Positions 25,554-33,713 of a DNA stretch of 64,000 nt are shown one piece after another. The stretch is from Streptomyces sp. NBC_00190 (GTDB lineage: Bacteria > Actinomycetota > Actinomycetes > Streptomycetales > Streptomycetaceae): positions 5,580,001-5,644,000 of the forward strand of contig NZ_CP108131.1 in the NCBI RefSeq assembly GCF_036203305.1. The letters run 5' to 3'. The notes under the pieces were generated by a model. It ran no database searches. It had not been told where the DNA came from and saw nothing but the letters and a program-made list of their open reading frames with translations. Position 1 is the first letter of the stretch. Each line of letters opens with the position of its first letter. Position numbers and translations under genes: made by a program.

Positions 25554-26159
25554 TTGTCCGGAACCACGCACACCCCCGTCGTCTCGATCGCCTACCACTC
25601 CGGCTACGGCCACACGGCCGTCGTTGCCGAAGCGGTCCGCAACGGCGCCGCCGAGGCCGGCGCGACGGTCCACCTGATCAAGGTCGACGAGATCGACGAC
25701 GCGCAGTGGGCGCTGCTCGACGCGTCCGACGCGATCGTCTTCGGCTCCCCGACCTACATGGGCACGGCCTCCGGCGCCTTCCACGTCTTCGCCGAGGCCA
25801 CCTCGAAGCGCTGGTTCGGCGACGCCTGGCAGGACAAGGTGGCGGCCGGCTTCACCAACTCCGCCTCCAAGAGCGGCGACAAGCTGCACACCCTGCAGTT
25901 CTTCCAGATCCTGGCCGCGCAGCACGGCATGAGCTGGGTCAACCTGGGCCTGAAGCCGGGCTGGAACTCCAGCACCGCCTCGGAGAACGACCTCAACCGC
26001 CTCGGCGTCTTCGCCGGCGCCGCCGCGCAGTCCAACTCGGACGAGGGTGCGGACGCGGTCCACAAGGCCGACATCGCGACCGCCGAGCACCTGGGCCGGC
26101 GCGTCGCCGAGCACACCCGTGTCGTCGTCGCCGGCCGCGCGGCGCTGGCCGCGCTCTGA
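25554..26159 (+). CDS. NAD(P)H:quinone oxidoreductase, flavodoxin/WrbA-like
   Basis: A 201-residue flavodoxin-fold protein. The FMN phosphate loop is YHSGYGHTAVVAEAV, and IVFGSPTYMGTASGAFHVF is the second flavin-binding loop. Such enzymes reduce quinones by two electrons and protect against electrophiles. The TTG start at 25554 has GGGAGAG upstream. The divergent HxlR regulator next door is the classic arrangement for quinone- or aldehyde-responsive control. Confidence 0.88.
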   Translation: MSGTTHTPVVSIAYHSGYGHTAVVAEAVRNGAAEAGATVHLIKVDEIDDAQWALLDASDAIVFGSPTYMGTASGAFHVFAEATSKRWFGDAWQDKVAAGFTNSASKSGDKLHTLQFFQILAAQHGMSWVNLGLKPGWNSSTASENDLNRLGVFAGAAAQSNSDEGADAVHKADIATAEHLGRRVAEHTRVVVAGRAALAAL

Positions 26160-26172
26160 TCCCCCTTCGGCC

Positions 26173-27138
26173 CTAGAAGCCGAAGTCCTGCGTCCACCAG
26201 GGGCCGCCGGCGGCGAAGTAGGCGCCGACGCCCAGGGTGCGGAACTCGCAGTTGAGGATGTTCGCCTTGTGGCCCGGGCTGTTCATCCAGGCCTTCATCA
26301 CGGCCTCGGCGTCGCCCTGGCCGCGGGCTATGTTCTCGCCGCCGAGGCCCGAGAGCCCGGCCTTGGCCGCGCGGTCCCAGGGGGTGCTGCCGTCCGGGTC
26401 GGTGTGGTCGAAGAAGCCGCGGACGGCCATGTCCTTGCTGAAGGCTCCGGCCAGCGCCGCGAGCGGCGGGTTCGCCCGGACCGGACCGCACCCGGCCATC
26501 GCGCGCTCCTGGTTCACGAGGGCCACCACCGCGGCCTCCTCGGCGGAGTGGCCGTCACTGGGCACCGGCGCGGCGGTCGGCACCTGGACGGGCGGCTTCG
26601 GCGGTACGGGAGCGGGCTTCGCCGGGACCTTGGCGGTCGGCTTCGCCACGGGCTTCGCGGAGGCCTTCGCCACGGGCTTCGCCACGGGCTTCGCGGAGGC
26701 CTTCGCCGCGGCCGAGGCGCTCGGCGGGGGCGAAGCGGAAGCGGGCGCGGAAGTCGGCACGGAAGCCGACGCGGACGGGCTCGGCGAGGCCGGGGCCGAG
26801 GTGGAGGGGGAGGCGGAAGGGGACGGGGAGGCCGACGGGCCGGCGGCGGTACCCGTGCCCGCGGAGGCGCGGCCGGACAGGTTGGCGAGACCCCCCTGCT
26901 GCTCCGGCGTGCTGTGGGCGCGGCTCGGCGTGGGCTTCGCCGCTGCCTCCGTCTTGTCTGCGGAACCCGAACCGGCGATCCCCACATAGGGGAAGGAACT
27001 GCTGACCGGCACCATGCCGGTGGTGACGGCCGCGGTCCCGAGGGCCACGGCCACCGAGACGCCCAAAAGGCCGGTGCGCAGGGCGGTGCCGCGCTTGCCG
27101 CCGCGGTTCGGTGCGGCGTGGAGTCGGTGGCGTCCCAT
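26173..27138 (-). CDS. Secreted CAP-domain (SCP/PR1-like) protein
   Basis: A 321-residue exported protein. A basic N-terminus and hydrophobic stretch (LLGVSVAVALGTAAVTTG, about residues 24-41) form a signal peptide or anchor. A low-complexity linker follows: Ser/Pro/Ala repeats near 100-145, then repeated AKPVAKP units. The last ~120 residues are a CAP domain (EEAAVVALVNQERA; LAGAFSKDMAVRGFFDHTDPDG; GGENIARGQ; AWMNSPGHKANIL) with the conserved histidines. The biochemical role in bacteria is unclear. The start has GGAAGG about 10 bases upstream. A perfect palindrome lies 38 bases before the ATG. Confidence 0.9.
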   Translation of the reverse strand: MGRHRLHAAPNRGGKRGTALRTGLLGVSVAVALGTAAVTTGMVPVSSSFPYVGIAGSGSADKTEAAAKPTPSRAHSTPEQQGGLANLSGRASAGTGTAAGPSASPSPSASPSTSAPASPSPSASASVPTSAPASASPPPSASAAAKASAKPVAKPVAKASAKPVAKPTAKVPAKPAPVPPKPPVQVPTAAPVPSDGHSAEEAAVVALVNQERAMAGCGPVRANPPLAALAGAFSKDMAVRGFFDHTDPDGSTPWDRAAKAGLSGLGGENIARGQGDAEAVMKAWMNSPGHKANILNCEFRTLGVGAYFAAGGPWWTQDFGF

Positions 27139-27175
27139 CGGCGTCGAGCCTTCCTTACCAGGTCAAGATCGTCCT

Positions 27176-27197
27176 AACTCACCCAAACGGGTGAGTT
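27176..27197. promoter_or_regulatory. Perfect inverted repeat upstream of the CAP-domain gene
   Basis: AACTCACCC and GGGTGAGTT flank AAAC. It lies between two divergent genes, the CAP gene and acyP, so it is more likely an operator or 5' leader hairpin than a terminator. Confidence 0.5.
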
Positions 27198-27275
27198 CAT
27201 TGGTGCGCGACTGTACGGCAGTGGGGCCAGGGGGGCGATGTGTCCCGAAAGTGTTTGCCCCGTTAGCGTTCACGC

Positions 27276-27557
27276 ATGAATGAAGACGTCCGCCTGATCG
27301 CCTGGGTGCGAGGCCGTGTGCAGGGAGTGGGCTTCCGCTGGTTCACCAGGGAGAACGCTCTGGAGATCGGCGGGCTCGTCGGCTTTGCGCTCAATCTCGA
27401 CGACGGGCGAGTGCAGGTGGTGGCCGAAGGTCAACGTGAGAATTGCCACCGGCTGCTCGACTGGCTGCAGTCGTCCGACACGCCCGGCCAGGTGAACGGA
27501 GTGACAGAGATCTGGGGCACACCGCGCGGTGGCTACGACGGGTTCGCGATCAGATGA
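27276..27557 (+). CDS. acyP: Acylphosphatase
   Basis: A 93-residue acylphosphatase that hydrolyses carboxyl-phosphate bonds. The signature [16 protein letters not shown] carries the catalytic arginine (R21), and the catalytic asparagine (N40) is in [13 protein letters not shown]. The start is the ATG at 27276. It stands alone, divergent from the CAP-domain gene. Confidence 0.93.
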   Translation: MNEDVRLIAWVRGRVQGVGFRWFTRENALEIGGLVGFALNLDDGRVQVVAEGQRENCHRLLDWLQSSDTPGQVNGVTEIWGTPRGGYDGFAIR

Positions 27558-27906
27558 CGGATCGCCTGATCATGTACTGATCACACCCTGAGATCGTCCG
27601 CACACGGTCGGATCTGCGCATTCTCCGCCGACGCGTTGCCGACGCGGACGATCCGTGGAAGGCTCGGAGATGCGGATGATCTCCACGCCCCTTGCGGGGC
27701 CCGGGCTGCCCGCCGATACGGGGCGTGATCGTGTTGACCGTCAAACTTTTTGGTGAGACGCTGGAAGCCCCGCGCACCTGAGCTGTTTGGCAGTGTTGGC
27801 AGTAGTAAGCGCAGTGACTGTCAGTCGCTGCCGGACATCCGCGGGTGCGATTCCCTCACGACCCACACCACTTCGGTCGGTCACTCAGTGTGGAGGACCA
27901 TCCATC
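27558..27906. other. Gene-free region with several inverted repeats
   Basis: No convincing gene in 349 bases. Two TGATCA palindromes (27567-27572, 27578-27583) are 11 bases apart. GATCGTCCGC (27592-27601) pairs with GCGGACGATC (27644-27653) across 42 bases that themselves contain a CGACGCG direct repeat. TTGACC at 27733-27738 could be a -35 box but lacks a clear partner. The end of the region carries the ribosome binding site GGAGG of the next gene. The density of symmetry suggests regulation or a structured RNA. Confidence 0.5.
27592..27653. repeat. 10-bp perfect inverted repeat with 42-base interior
   Basis: GATCGTCCGC at 27592-27601 is the exact complement of GCGGACGATC at 27644-27653. 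It may form the base of a larger imperfect stem in RNA. Confidence 0.6.
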
Positions 27907-28125
27907 ATGGCAAAGGCGCTTCTCGGTTACGTCGGCGGTTCCGATCCGCGACTCCTCGCCGAGATGCGACGGCTTCAGCAGCGCGTCCAGGACCTTGAGT
28001 CCGAGCTCGTACGGATTCAGTCCGAAAATGACGCGCTGAACGCGGCCGCCGCTCACCACGACGGAGACTCGCTGCTCGACAGCATCGAGATCGACGTACC
28101 CCAGGCGGAGCCTGCGCTCACCTGA
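27907..28125 (+). CDS. Small coiled-coil protein (72 aa)
   Basis: A 72-residue conserved-looking protein of unknown function. After a glycine-containing N-terminus (MAKALLGYVGGSDPRLLAEM) comes a leucine-zipper-like coiled coil (RLQQRVQDLESELVRIQSEN) and an acidic end. The ATG follows GGAGGACC, which decides the start. It is followed by smc, which has its own leader. It may act as a small adaptor or regulator through the coiled coil. Confidence 0.75.
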   Translation: MAKALLGYVGGSDPRLLAEMRRLQQRVQDLESELVRIQSENDALNAAAAHHDGDSLLDSIEIDVPQAEPALT

Positions 28126-28309
28126 TCCGCTCAATTCGTCGCTCGACTCCAGCCCCGCATGATCTGCAAGGGACGCTCCGGCGTCCCTTCTTTCTTTCGG
28201 CGCCGCGCCCCACGGCATGAGGCCAGGTGGGCGGCTGATTCCTTTTGAGCTCAGTTGTGCCCTGCACCTTCATGGGTGAAACCGAACGCGAAAGGTAGAG
28301 TCCGGCGGC

Positions 28310-31300
28310 GTGCACCTCAAGTCCCTGACCCTGCGCGGCTTCAAATCCTTTGCATCCGCCACCACCCTGCGCTTCGAACCCGGCATCACCTGTGTCGTGG
28401 GTCCGAACGGCTCCGGCAAGTCCAATGTGGTGGACGCGCTGTCCTGGGTCATGGGCGAACAAGGGGCCAAGTCCCTGCGCGGCGGGAAGATGGAAGACGT
28501 CATCTTCGCCGGGACCACCGGACGTCCGCCGCTCGGCCGCGCCGAGGTCTCCCTCACGATCGACAACTCCGACGGCGCGCTGCCCATCGACTACGCCGAA
28601 GTCACCATCACCCGCATCATGTTCCGCGGCGGCAGCAGCGAGTACCAGATCAACGGCGACACCTGCCGCCTGCTCGACATCCAGGAGCTGCTCTCCGACT
28701 CCGGCATCGGCCGCGAGATGCACGTCATCGTCGGACAGGGCCAGCTGGACTCCGTCCTGCACGCGGATCCCATGGGGCGCCGCGCCTTCATCGAGGAAGC
28801 GGCCGGCGTACTCAAGCACCGCAAGCGCAAGGAGAAGGCGCTGCGGAAGCTCGACGCGATGCAGGCCAACCTCGCACGCGTACAGGACCTCAACGAAGAG
28901 CTGCGGCGCCAGCTGAAGCCCCTGGGTCGACAGGCCGCGGTGGCCCGGCGGGCAGCCGTCATCCAGGCGGACCTGCGCGACGCGCGGCTCCGGCTGCTCG
29001 CCGACGACCTGGTCACGCTGCGCCGCGCGCTCGACGCGGAGATCGCGGACGAGGCGGCGCTGAAGGAACGCAAGGAGGCCGCCGAGGCCCGGCTCGCCGA
29101 GGCGCTGCGGCGCGAGGCGGAACTGGAGGAGGCCGTACGGGAGCTCGCGCCGCGGCTCCAGCGGGCGCAGCGGACCTGGTACGAGCTCTCGCAGCTCGCC
29201 GAGCGGGTACGGGGGACCGCGTCCCTGGCCGACGCGCGGGTCAAGAGCGCGACCGCCCCCGTGGAGGAGGAGCGGCGGGGGCGCGACCCGGAGGACATGG
29301 AAAGGGAGGCCGCCCGGATCCGCGAGCAGGAGGCGGAACTGACGGCGGCCCTGGAGGCGGCCTCCCACGCGCTGGAGGACACGGCCGCGCACCGGGCGGA
29401 GCTGGAGCGGGCACTGGCCGCGGAGGAGCGGCGGCTGCGCGACGCCGCGCGGGCCATCGCGGACCGGCGCGAGGCACTGGCCCGGCTGACGGGGCGGCTC
29501 GGCGCGGCCCGCTCCCGGGCGGGCGCCGCGCAGGCCGAGATCGACCGGCTCGTCGCGGCGCGGGACGAGGCCGAGGCCCGGGCGGTGGCCGCGCAGGAGG
29601 AGTACGAGGCCCTGGCGGAGGAGGTCGGCGGTCTCGACGACGCTTCGGTGGAGGGCGAGTACGAGGCCGCCCGGGCCGCGCTCGCGGCGGCGGAGGCCGA
29701 ACTGGGCGCGGCGCGCGACGCCCTGACGGCGGCGGAACGCTCGCGCGCGGCGGTGTCGGCGCGGCGGGACGCGCTGGCGCTCGGGCTACGCCGCAAGGAC
29801 GGCACGGGCGCGCTGCTCGCGGCGCGGGTGCAGCTGGCCGGGCTGCTGGGACCGGCGGCGGAGCGGCTGTCGGTGACCCCGGGGTACGAGGCGGCGGTGG
29901 CCGCTGCGCTGGGCTCGGCGGCGGATGCGCTGGCCGTGGCCTCGCCGGGCGCGGCGGCCGAGGCGATCCGTCACCTGCGCGGTACGGACGCCGGCCGCGC
30001 CACCCTCCTGATCACCCCGCCGCCGGTCCTGCCGGCCCAGAGCCAGGCCCCGGCCCACGCCCCGGCCGATCCGTCCGCCCCGCCGCTGCCGGGCCGGGCC
30101 TCGGGCCCGGGGGCTGCCGTCCCCGGCCAGGTCCTGGCCGAGGCCGGGGGAGGCTCTCCTCACCCCACCGCTTCCCGGAACCGGGTTCTGCCCGGCCCCT
30201 CCGGTGTGCCCGCCGCGGAGCTGGTCGGGGGAGACGCGGAGGCGACGCGGGCCGTGGGGTGGGTCCTGCGGGACCACTTCGTGGTCGGGACCCTCGACGA
30301 GGCCGAGACCCTCGTCGCCGCGCGGGCCGACGCGGTGGCCGTGACCGTGGACGGGGACGTCCTCGGCGCGCACCTCGCGCACGGCGGCTCCGCCGGTGCG
30401 CCCAGCCTGATCGAGGTACAGGCGGCCGTCGACGAGGCGGCGGCGGAGCTGGCCCGGCTGGACGCGCGGTGCCTGGAGCTGGGCGAGGTACAGGCGGCCG
30501 CCCAGGCGCGGCGCAAGGCCGCGGCGGCCCTGGTCGAGGAGCTCGCCGAGCGCCGGCGGGCCGCGGAGCAGGCCCGCGCCGGGGTCGCGCAGCAGCTCGG
30601 GCGGCTCGCCGGGCAGGCGAAGGGGGCCGCGGGCGAAGCCGAGCGCACTGCCGCCGCCGCGGCCAAGGCCCAGGACGCGCTGGAGCAGGCGCTGATGGAC
30701 GTGGAGGAGTGCGCGGAGCAGCTGGCGACGGCCGAGGAGATGCCGGTCGAGGAGGAGCCCGACTCCGCGGTGCGGGACCGGCTCGCCGCCGACGGCGCCA
30801 ACGCCCGCCAGACCGAGATGGAGGCCCGGCTGCAGCTGCGGACCCACGAGGAGCGGGTCAAGGGGCTGGCGGGAAGGGCCGACTCGCTCGACCGGGCGGC
30901 CCGCGCGGAACGTGAGGCCCGCACCCGCGCCGAACGCCGCCGGGCCCGGCTGCGGCACGAGGCGGAAGTGGCCCGGGCGGTCGCCGACGGGGCCCGGCAG
31001 CTGCTCGCGCACGTGGAGGTGTCGCTGCGCAGGGCCGACGAGGAGCGCGCCGGGGCCGAGTACGCCAAGGGCCTGCGCGAGCAGGAGCTCGCCGCGGCCA
31101 GGAACAGCGGCCGGGACCTGAAGGGCGAGCTCGACAAGCTCACCGACTCCGTGCACCGCGGGGAGGTGCTGGGCGCCGAGAAGCGGCTGCGCATCGAGGC
31201 GGTGGAGGCCAAGGCGCTGGAGGAGTTCGGCATGGAGGCGGCCGGGCTCGTCGCCGAGTACGGGCCCGACCAGCCGGTGCCGCCCTCCCCGCCCGCCGAG

Positions 31301-32002
31301 GGCGAGACGCTGCCGGAGGACGCCGGGCACCCGCGGAACCTGCCCGGCCCCTTCGTCCGCGCCCAGCAGGAGAAGCGGCTCAGGGCGGCCGAGCGCGCCT
31401 ACCAGCAGCTCGGCAAGGTCAACCCGCTCGCGCTGGAGGAGTTCGCGGCGCTGGAGGAGCGCCACCAGTTCCTCAGCGAGCAGCTGGAGGACCTGCGCAA
31501 GACGCGCGCCGACCTCCTTCACGTGGTGAAGGAGGTCGACGAGCGCGTCGAACAGGTCTTCACCGAGGCGTACCGGGACACGGCCCGGGAGTTCGAGGGG
31601 GTCTTCTCGCGGCTGTTCCCCGGCGGCGAGGGCCGACTCGTTCTCACCGACCCCGACAACATGCTGACCACCGGCGTCGACGTCGAAGCCCGCCCGCCGG
31701 GCAAGAAGGTCAAGCGGCTGTCGCTGCTCTCGGGCGGCGAGCGCTCGCTGACGGCCGTGGCCCTGCTGGTGTCCATCTTCAAGGCGCGGCCCAGCCCGTT
31801 CTACGTGATGGACGAGGTCGAGGCCGCGCTCGACGACACCAACCTGCAGCGGCTGATCCGGATCATGGAGGAGCTCCAGGAGAGCTCCCAGCTGATCGTC
31901 ATCACCCACCAGAAGCGGACGATGGAGGTCGCCGACGCGCTCTACGGCGTCTCGATGCAGGGCGACGGGGTCTCCAAGGTCATCAGTCAGCGGCTGCGCT
32001 GA
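28310..32002 (+). CDS. smc: Chromosome segregation protein SMC
   Basis: A condensin-type ATPase that organises and segregates the chromosome. It has 1230 residues. The N-terminal head has Walker A GPNGSGKSN, two long coiled coils flank a central hinge near residues 510-700, and the C-terminal head has LSGGERSLTAVALL and Walker B FYVMDEVEAALDDTN. The hinge contains an Ala/Pro/Gly-rich expansion of about 65 residues (roughly 569-634), so the protein is longer than the ~1190 residues I recall for relatives. The start is the GTG at 28310. No scpA/scpB lies nearby. Confidence 0.96.
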   Translation: MHLKSLTLRGFKSFASATTLRFEPGITCVVGPNGSGKSNVVDALSWVMGEQGAKSLRGGKMEDVIFAGTTGRPPLGRAEVSLTIDNSDGALPIDYAEVTITRIMFRGGSSEYQINGDTCRLLDIQELLSDSGIGREMHVIVGQGQLDSVLHADPMGRRAFIEEAAGVLKHRKRKEKALRKLDAMQANLARVQDLNEELRRQLKPLGRQAAVARRAAVIQADLRDARLRLLADDLVTLRRALDAEIADEAALKERKEAAEARLAEALRREAELEEAVRELAPRLQRAQRTWYELSQLAERVRGTASLADARVKSATAPVEEERRGRDPEDMEREAARIREQEAELTAALEAASHALEDTAAHRAELERALAAEERRLRDAARAIADRREALARLTGRLGAARSRAGAAQAEIDRLVAARDEAEARAVAAQEEYEALAEEVGGLDDASVEGEYEAARAALAAAEAELGAARDALTAAERSRAAVSARRDALALGLRRKDGTGALLAARVQLAGLLGPAAERLSVTPGYEAAVAAALGSAADALAVASPGAAAEAIRHLRGTDAGRATLLITPPPVLPAQSQAPAHAPADPSAPPLPGRASGPGAAVPGQVLAEAGGGSPHPTASRNRVLPGPSGVPAAELVGGDAEATRAVGWVLRDHFVVGTLDEAETLVAARADAVAVTVDGDVLGAHLAHGGSAGAPSLIEVQAAVDEAAAELARLDARCLELGEVQAAAQARRKAAAALVEELAERRRAAEQARAGVAQQLGRLAGQAKGAAGEAERTAAAAAKAQDALEQALMDVEECAEQLATAEEMPVEEEPDSAVRDRLAADGANARQTEMEARLQLRTHEERVKGLAGRADSLDRAARAEREARTRAERRRARLRHEAEVARAVADGARQLLAHVEVSLRRADEERAGAEYAKGLREQELAAARNSGRDLKGELDKLTDSVHRGEVLGAEKRLRIEAVEAKALEEFGMEAAGLVAEYGPDQPVPPSPPAEGETLPEDAGHPRNLPGPFVRAQQEKRLRAAERAYQQLGKVNPLALEEFAALEERHQFLSEQLEDLRKTRADLLHVVKEVDERVEQVFTEAYRDTAREFEGVFSRLFPGGEGRLVLTDPDNMLTTGVDVEARPPGKKVKRLSLLSGGERSLTAVALLVSIFKARPSPFYVMDEVEAALDDTNLQRLIRIMEELQESSQLIVITHQKRTMEVADALYGVSMQGDGVSKVISQRLR

Positions 32003-32005
32003 CCA

Positions 32006-32025
32006 GTTCACTTCAGGAAGTGAAC
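32006..32025. promoter_or_regulatory. Perfect palindrome upstream of the glucose permease gene (site 1)
   Basis: GTTCACTTCAGGAAGTGAAC has 9-base arms around AG. It starts 3 bases after the smc stop. The two-base centre disfavours a hairpin terminator. It shares ACTTCAG[G/A]AAGTGAA with site 2. Confidence 0.6.
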
Positions 32026-32069
32026 GCTGTGGCCCTCTTCACTCCGGCATGACCGGTTCTTCCTCGCTC

Positions 32070-32097
32070 TTGACTTCAGAAAGTGAAGCCATAGGCT
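32070..32097 (+). promoter_or_regulatory. Promoter with overlapping operator (site 2) for the glucose permease gene
   Basis: TTGACT (32070-32075) and TAGGCT (32092-32097) are 16 bases apart. ACTTCAGAAAGTGAA (32073-32087), a near copy of the site 1 core, covers the -35 end and spacer, the classical place for a repressor. Site centres are 63 bases apart, about six helical turns. Confidence 0.6.
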
Positions 32098-32220
32098 CTG
32101 CTGTGCCGTGTCCGACGTTCAGGTGGTGGTGAGCAGTTTGCTGTGCGCCACTGGAGGAACACGCGCACAGACGCACACCCCCACACCGCCCGCCGTCGGC
32201 GCCGGGCCCAGGAGCGCATC

Positions 32221-33651
32221 TTGACCAGCACAGCGAACGCACCCGCGTCGGGCGGAGGCCGGGCGGCACGCCCCGACCATCTCGGGCACGTCATCTTCAT
32301 CGCCGCGGCCGCGGCGATGGGCGGTTTCCTCTTCGGCTACGACAGCTCCGTCATCAACGGCGCGGTCGTCGCCATCCGCGAACGGTTCGACGTCGGGTCC
32401 GCGGCGCTCGCCCAGGTGATCGCCGCCGCGCTGATCGGCTGCGCCATCGGCGCCGCCACGGCCGGCCGCATGGCCGACCGGATCGGCCGCATCCGCTGCA
32501 TGCAGATCGCTGCCGTCCTCTTCACCGCGAGCGCCATCGGCTCGGCCCTTCCGTTCGCCCTGTGGGACCTGGCCATGTGGCGCGTCATCGGCGGCTTCGG
32601 CATCGGCATGGCCTCCGTCATCGGCCCCGCCTACATCGCCGAGGTGTCCCCGGCCGCCTACCGCGGCCGGCTCGCCTCCTTCCAGCAGGCGGCGATCGTC
32701 ATCGGCATCGCCGTCTCCCAGCTCGTCAACTGGGGCCTGCTGAACCTCGCCGACGGCAACCAGCGCGGTGAGATCGCCGGCCTGGAGGCCTGGCAGTGGA
32801 TGCTCGGCGTCATGGTCGTCCCGGCCGTGATCTACGGGCTGCTGTCCTTCGTCATCCCGGAGTCCCCCCGCTACCTGATCTCCGCCGGCCGCACCGAGCA
32901 GGCCAAGAAGGTGCTGCGCGAGGTCGAGGGCTCGAAGATCGACATCGACGCGCGTGCCGCCGAGATCGAGCACGCGATGCACTCCGAGCAGAAGTCCACC
33001 TTCAAGGACCTGCTGGGCGGCCGCTTCGGCTTCCTGCCCATCGTCTGGATCGGCATCGGCCTCTCCGTCTTCCAGCAGCTCGTCGGCATCAACGTGATCT
33101 TCTACTACAGCTCCTCGCTGTGGCAGTCCGTCGGCATCGACCCGACCAGCTCGTTCCTCTACTCCTTCACCACGTCGATCATCAACATCATCGGCACGGT
33201 GATCGCGATGGTTCTCGTCGACCGGATCGGCCGCAAGCCGCTCGCCCTCATCGGCTCGGCGGGCATGGCCGTCTCCCTGGGCCTGTGCGCGTGGGCGTTC
33301 TCCTTCAAGGAGGAGATCGGCGGCACCATCTCGATCCCCAGCACCCAGGGCACGGTCGCGCTGATCGCCGCCCACGCCTTCGTGCTCTTCTTCGCCCTGT
33401 CCTGGGGCGTGGTGGTCTGGGTGCTGCTCGGCGAGATGTTCCCGAACCGCATCCGGGCCGCGGCCCTCGGTGTCGCCGCATCGGCCCAGTGGATCGCCAA
33501 CTGGGTCATCACCGTGTCGTTCCCGTCCCTGTCGGACTGGAGCCTGTCCGGCGCGTACGTCATCTACACCGTCTTCGCCCTGCTCTCGATCCCCTTCATC
33601 CTCAAGTGGGTGCCGGAGACCAAGGGCAAGGCGCTGGAGGAGATGGGGTAA
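32221..33651 (+). CDS. glcP: MFS sugar permease, glucose permease GlcP-like
   Basis: A sugar porter of the major facilitator superfamily with about 12 membrane segments and 476 residues. Family motifs are GGFLFGYDSSVINGA, GRMADRIGR, PESPRYL, FQQLVGINVIFYYSS (with the QQxxGxN sugar-binding motif), VDRIGRKPL and the C-terminal PETKGKALEEMG. It closely resembles the S. coelicolor glucose permease GlcP, which sits at the same place after smc. The TTG at 32221 with GGAGCG upstream is preferred over an upstream ATG that adds a basic extension. Two related operator-like sites precede it. Confidence 0.88.
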   Translation: MTSTANAPASGGGRAARPDHLGHVIFIAAAAAMGGFLFGYDSSVINGAVVAIRERFDVGSAALAQVIAAALIGCAIGAATAGRMADRIGRIRCMQIAAVLFTASAIGSALPFALWDLAMWRVIGGFGIGMASVIGPAYIAEVSPAAYRGRLASFQQAAIVIGIAVSQLVNWGLLNLADGNQRGEIAGLEAWQWMLGVMVVPAVIYGLLSFVIPESPRYLISAGRTEQAKKVLREVEGSKIDIDARAAEIEHAMHSEQKSTFKDLLGGRFGFLPIVWIGIGLSVFQQLVGINVIFYYSSSLWQSVGIDPTSSFLYSFTTSIINIIGTVIAMVLVDRIGRKPLALIGSAGMAVSLGLCAWAFSFKEEIGGTISIPSTQGTVALIAAHAFVLFFALSWGVVVWVLLGEMFPNRIRAAALGVAASAQWIANWVITVSFPSLSDWSLSGAYVIYTVFALLSIPFILKWVPETKGKALEEMG

Positions 33652-33680
33652 CCACCCCCGCCAACACCCCTCTCCTCGAT

Positions 33681-33713
33681 ACTGCCCCGGCTCAGTCCTT
33701 GAGCCGGGGCAGT
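33681..33713. terminator. Bidirectional terminator between glcP and the LLM gene
   Basis: A perfect 14-bp stem (33681-33694 with 33700-33713) around GTCCT. On the minus strand the stem includes the last codons and stop of the LLM gene. Confidence 0.8.

Noticed and set aside
26580-26870. CRISPR-like or mobile repeat array in the CAP-domain gene
   Set aside because: The repeats are in-frame Pro/Ser/Ala/Lys codons of a low-complexity linker, without spacer structure.
28255-30915. 886-residue frame overlapping smc on the same strand
   Set aside because: Arg/Gly/Pro-rich shifted frame of smc with no recognisable domain, while smc itself has complete head and hinge motifs.
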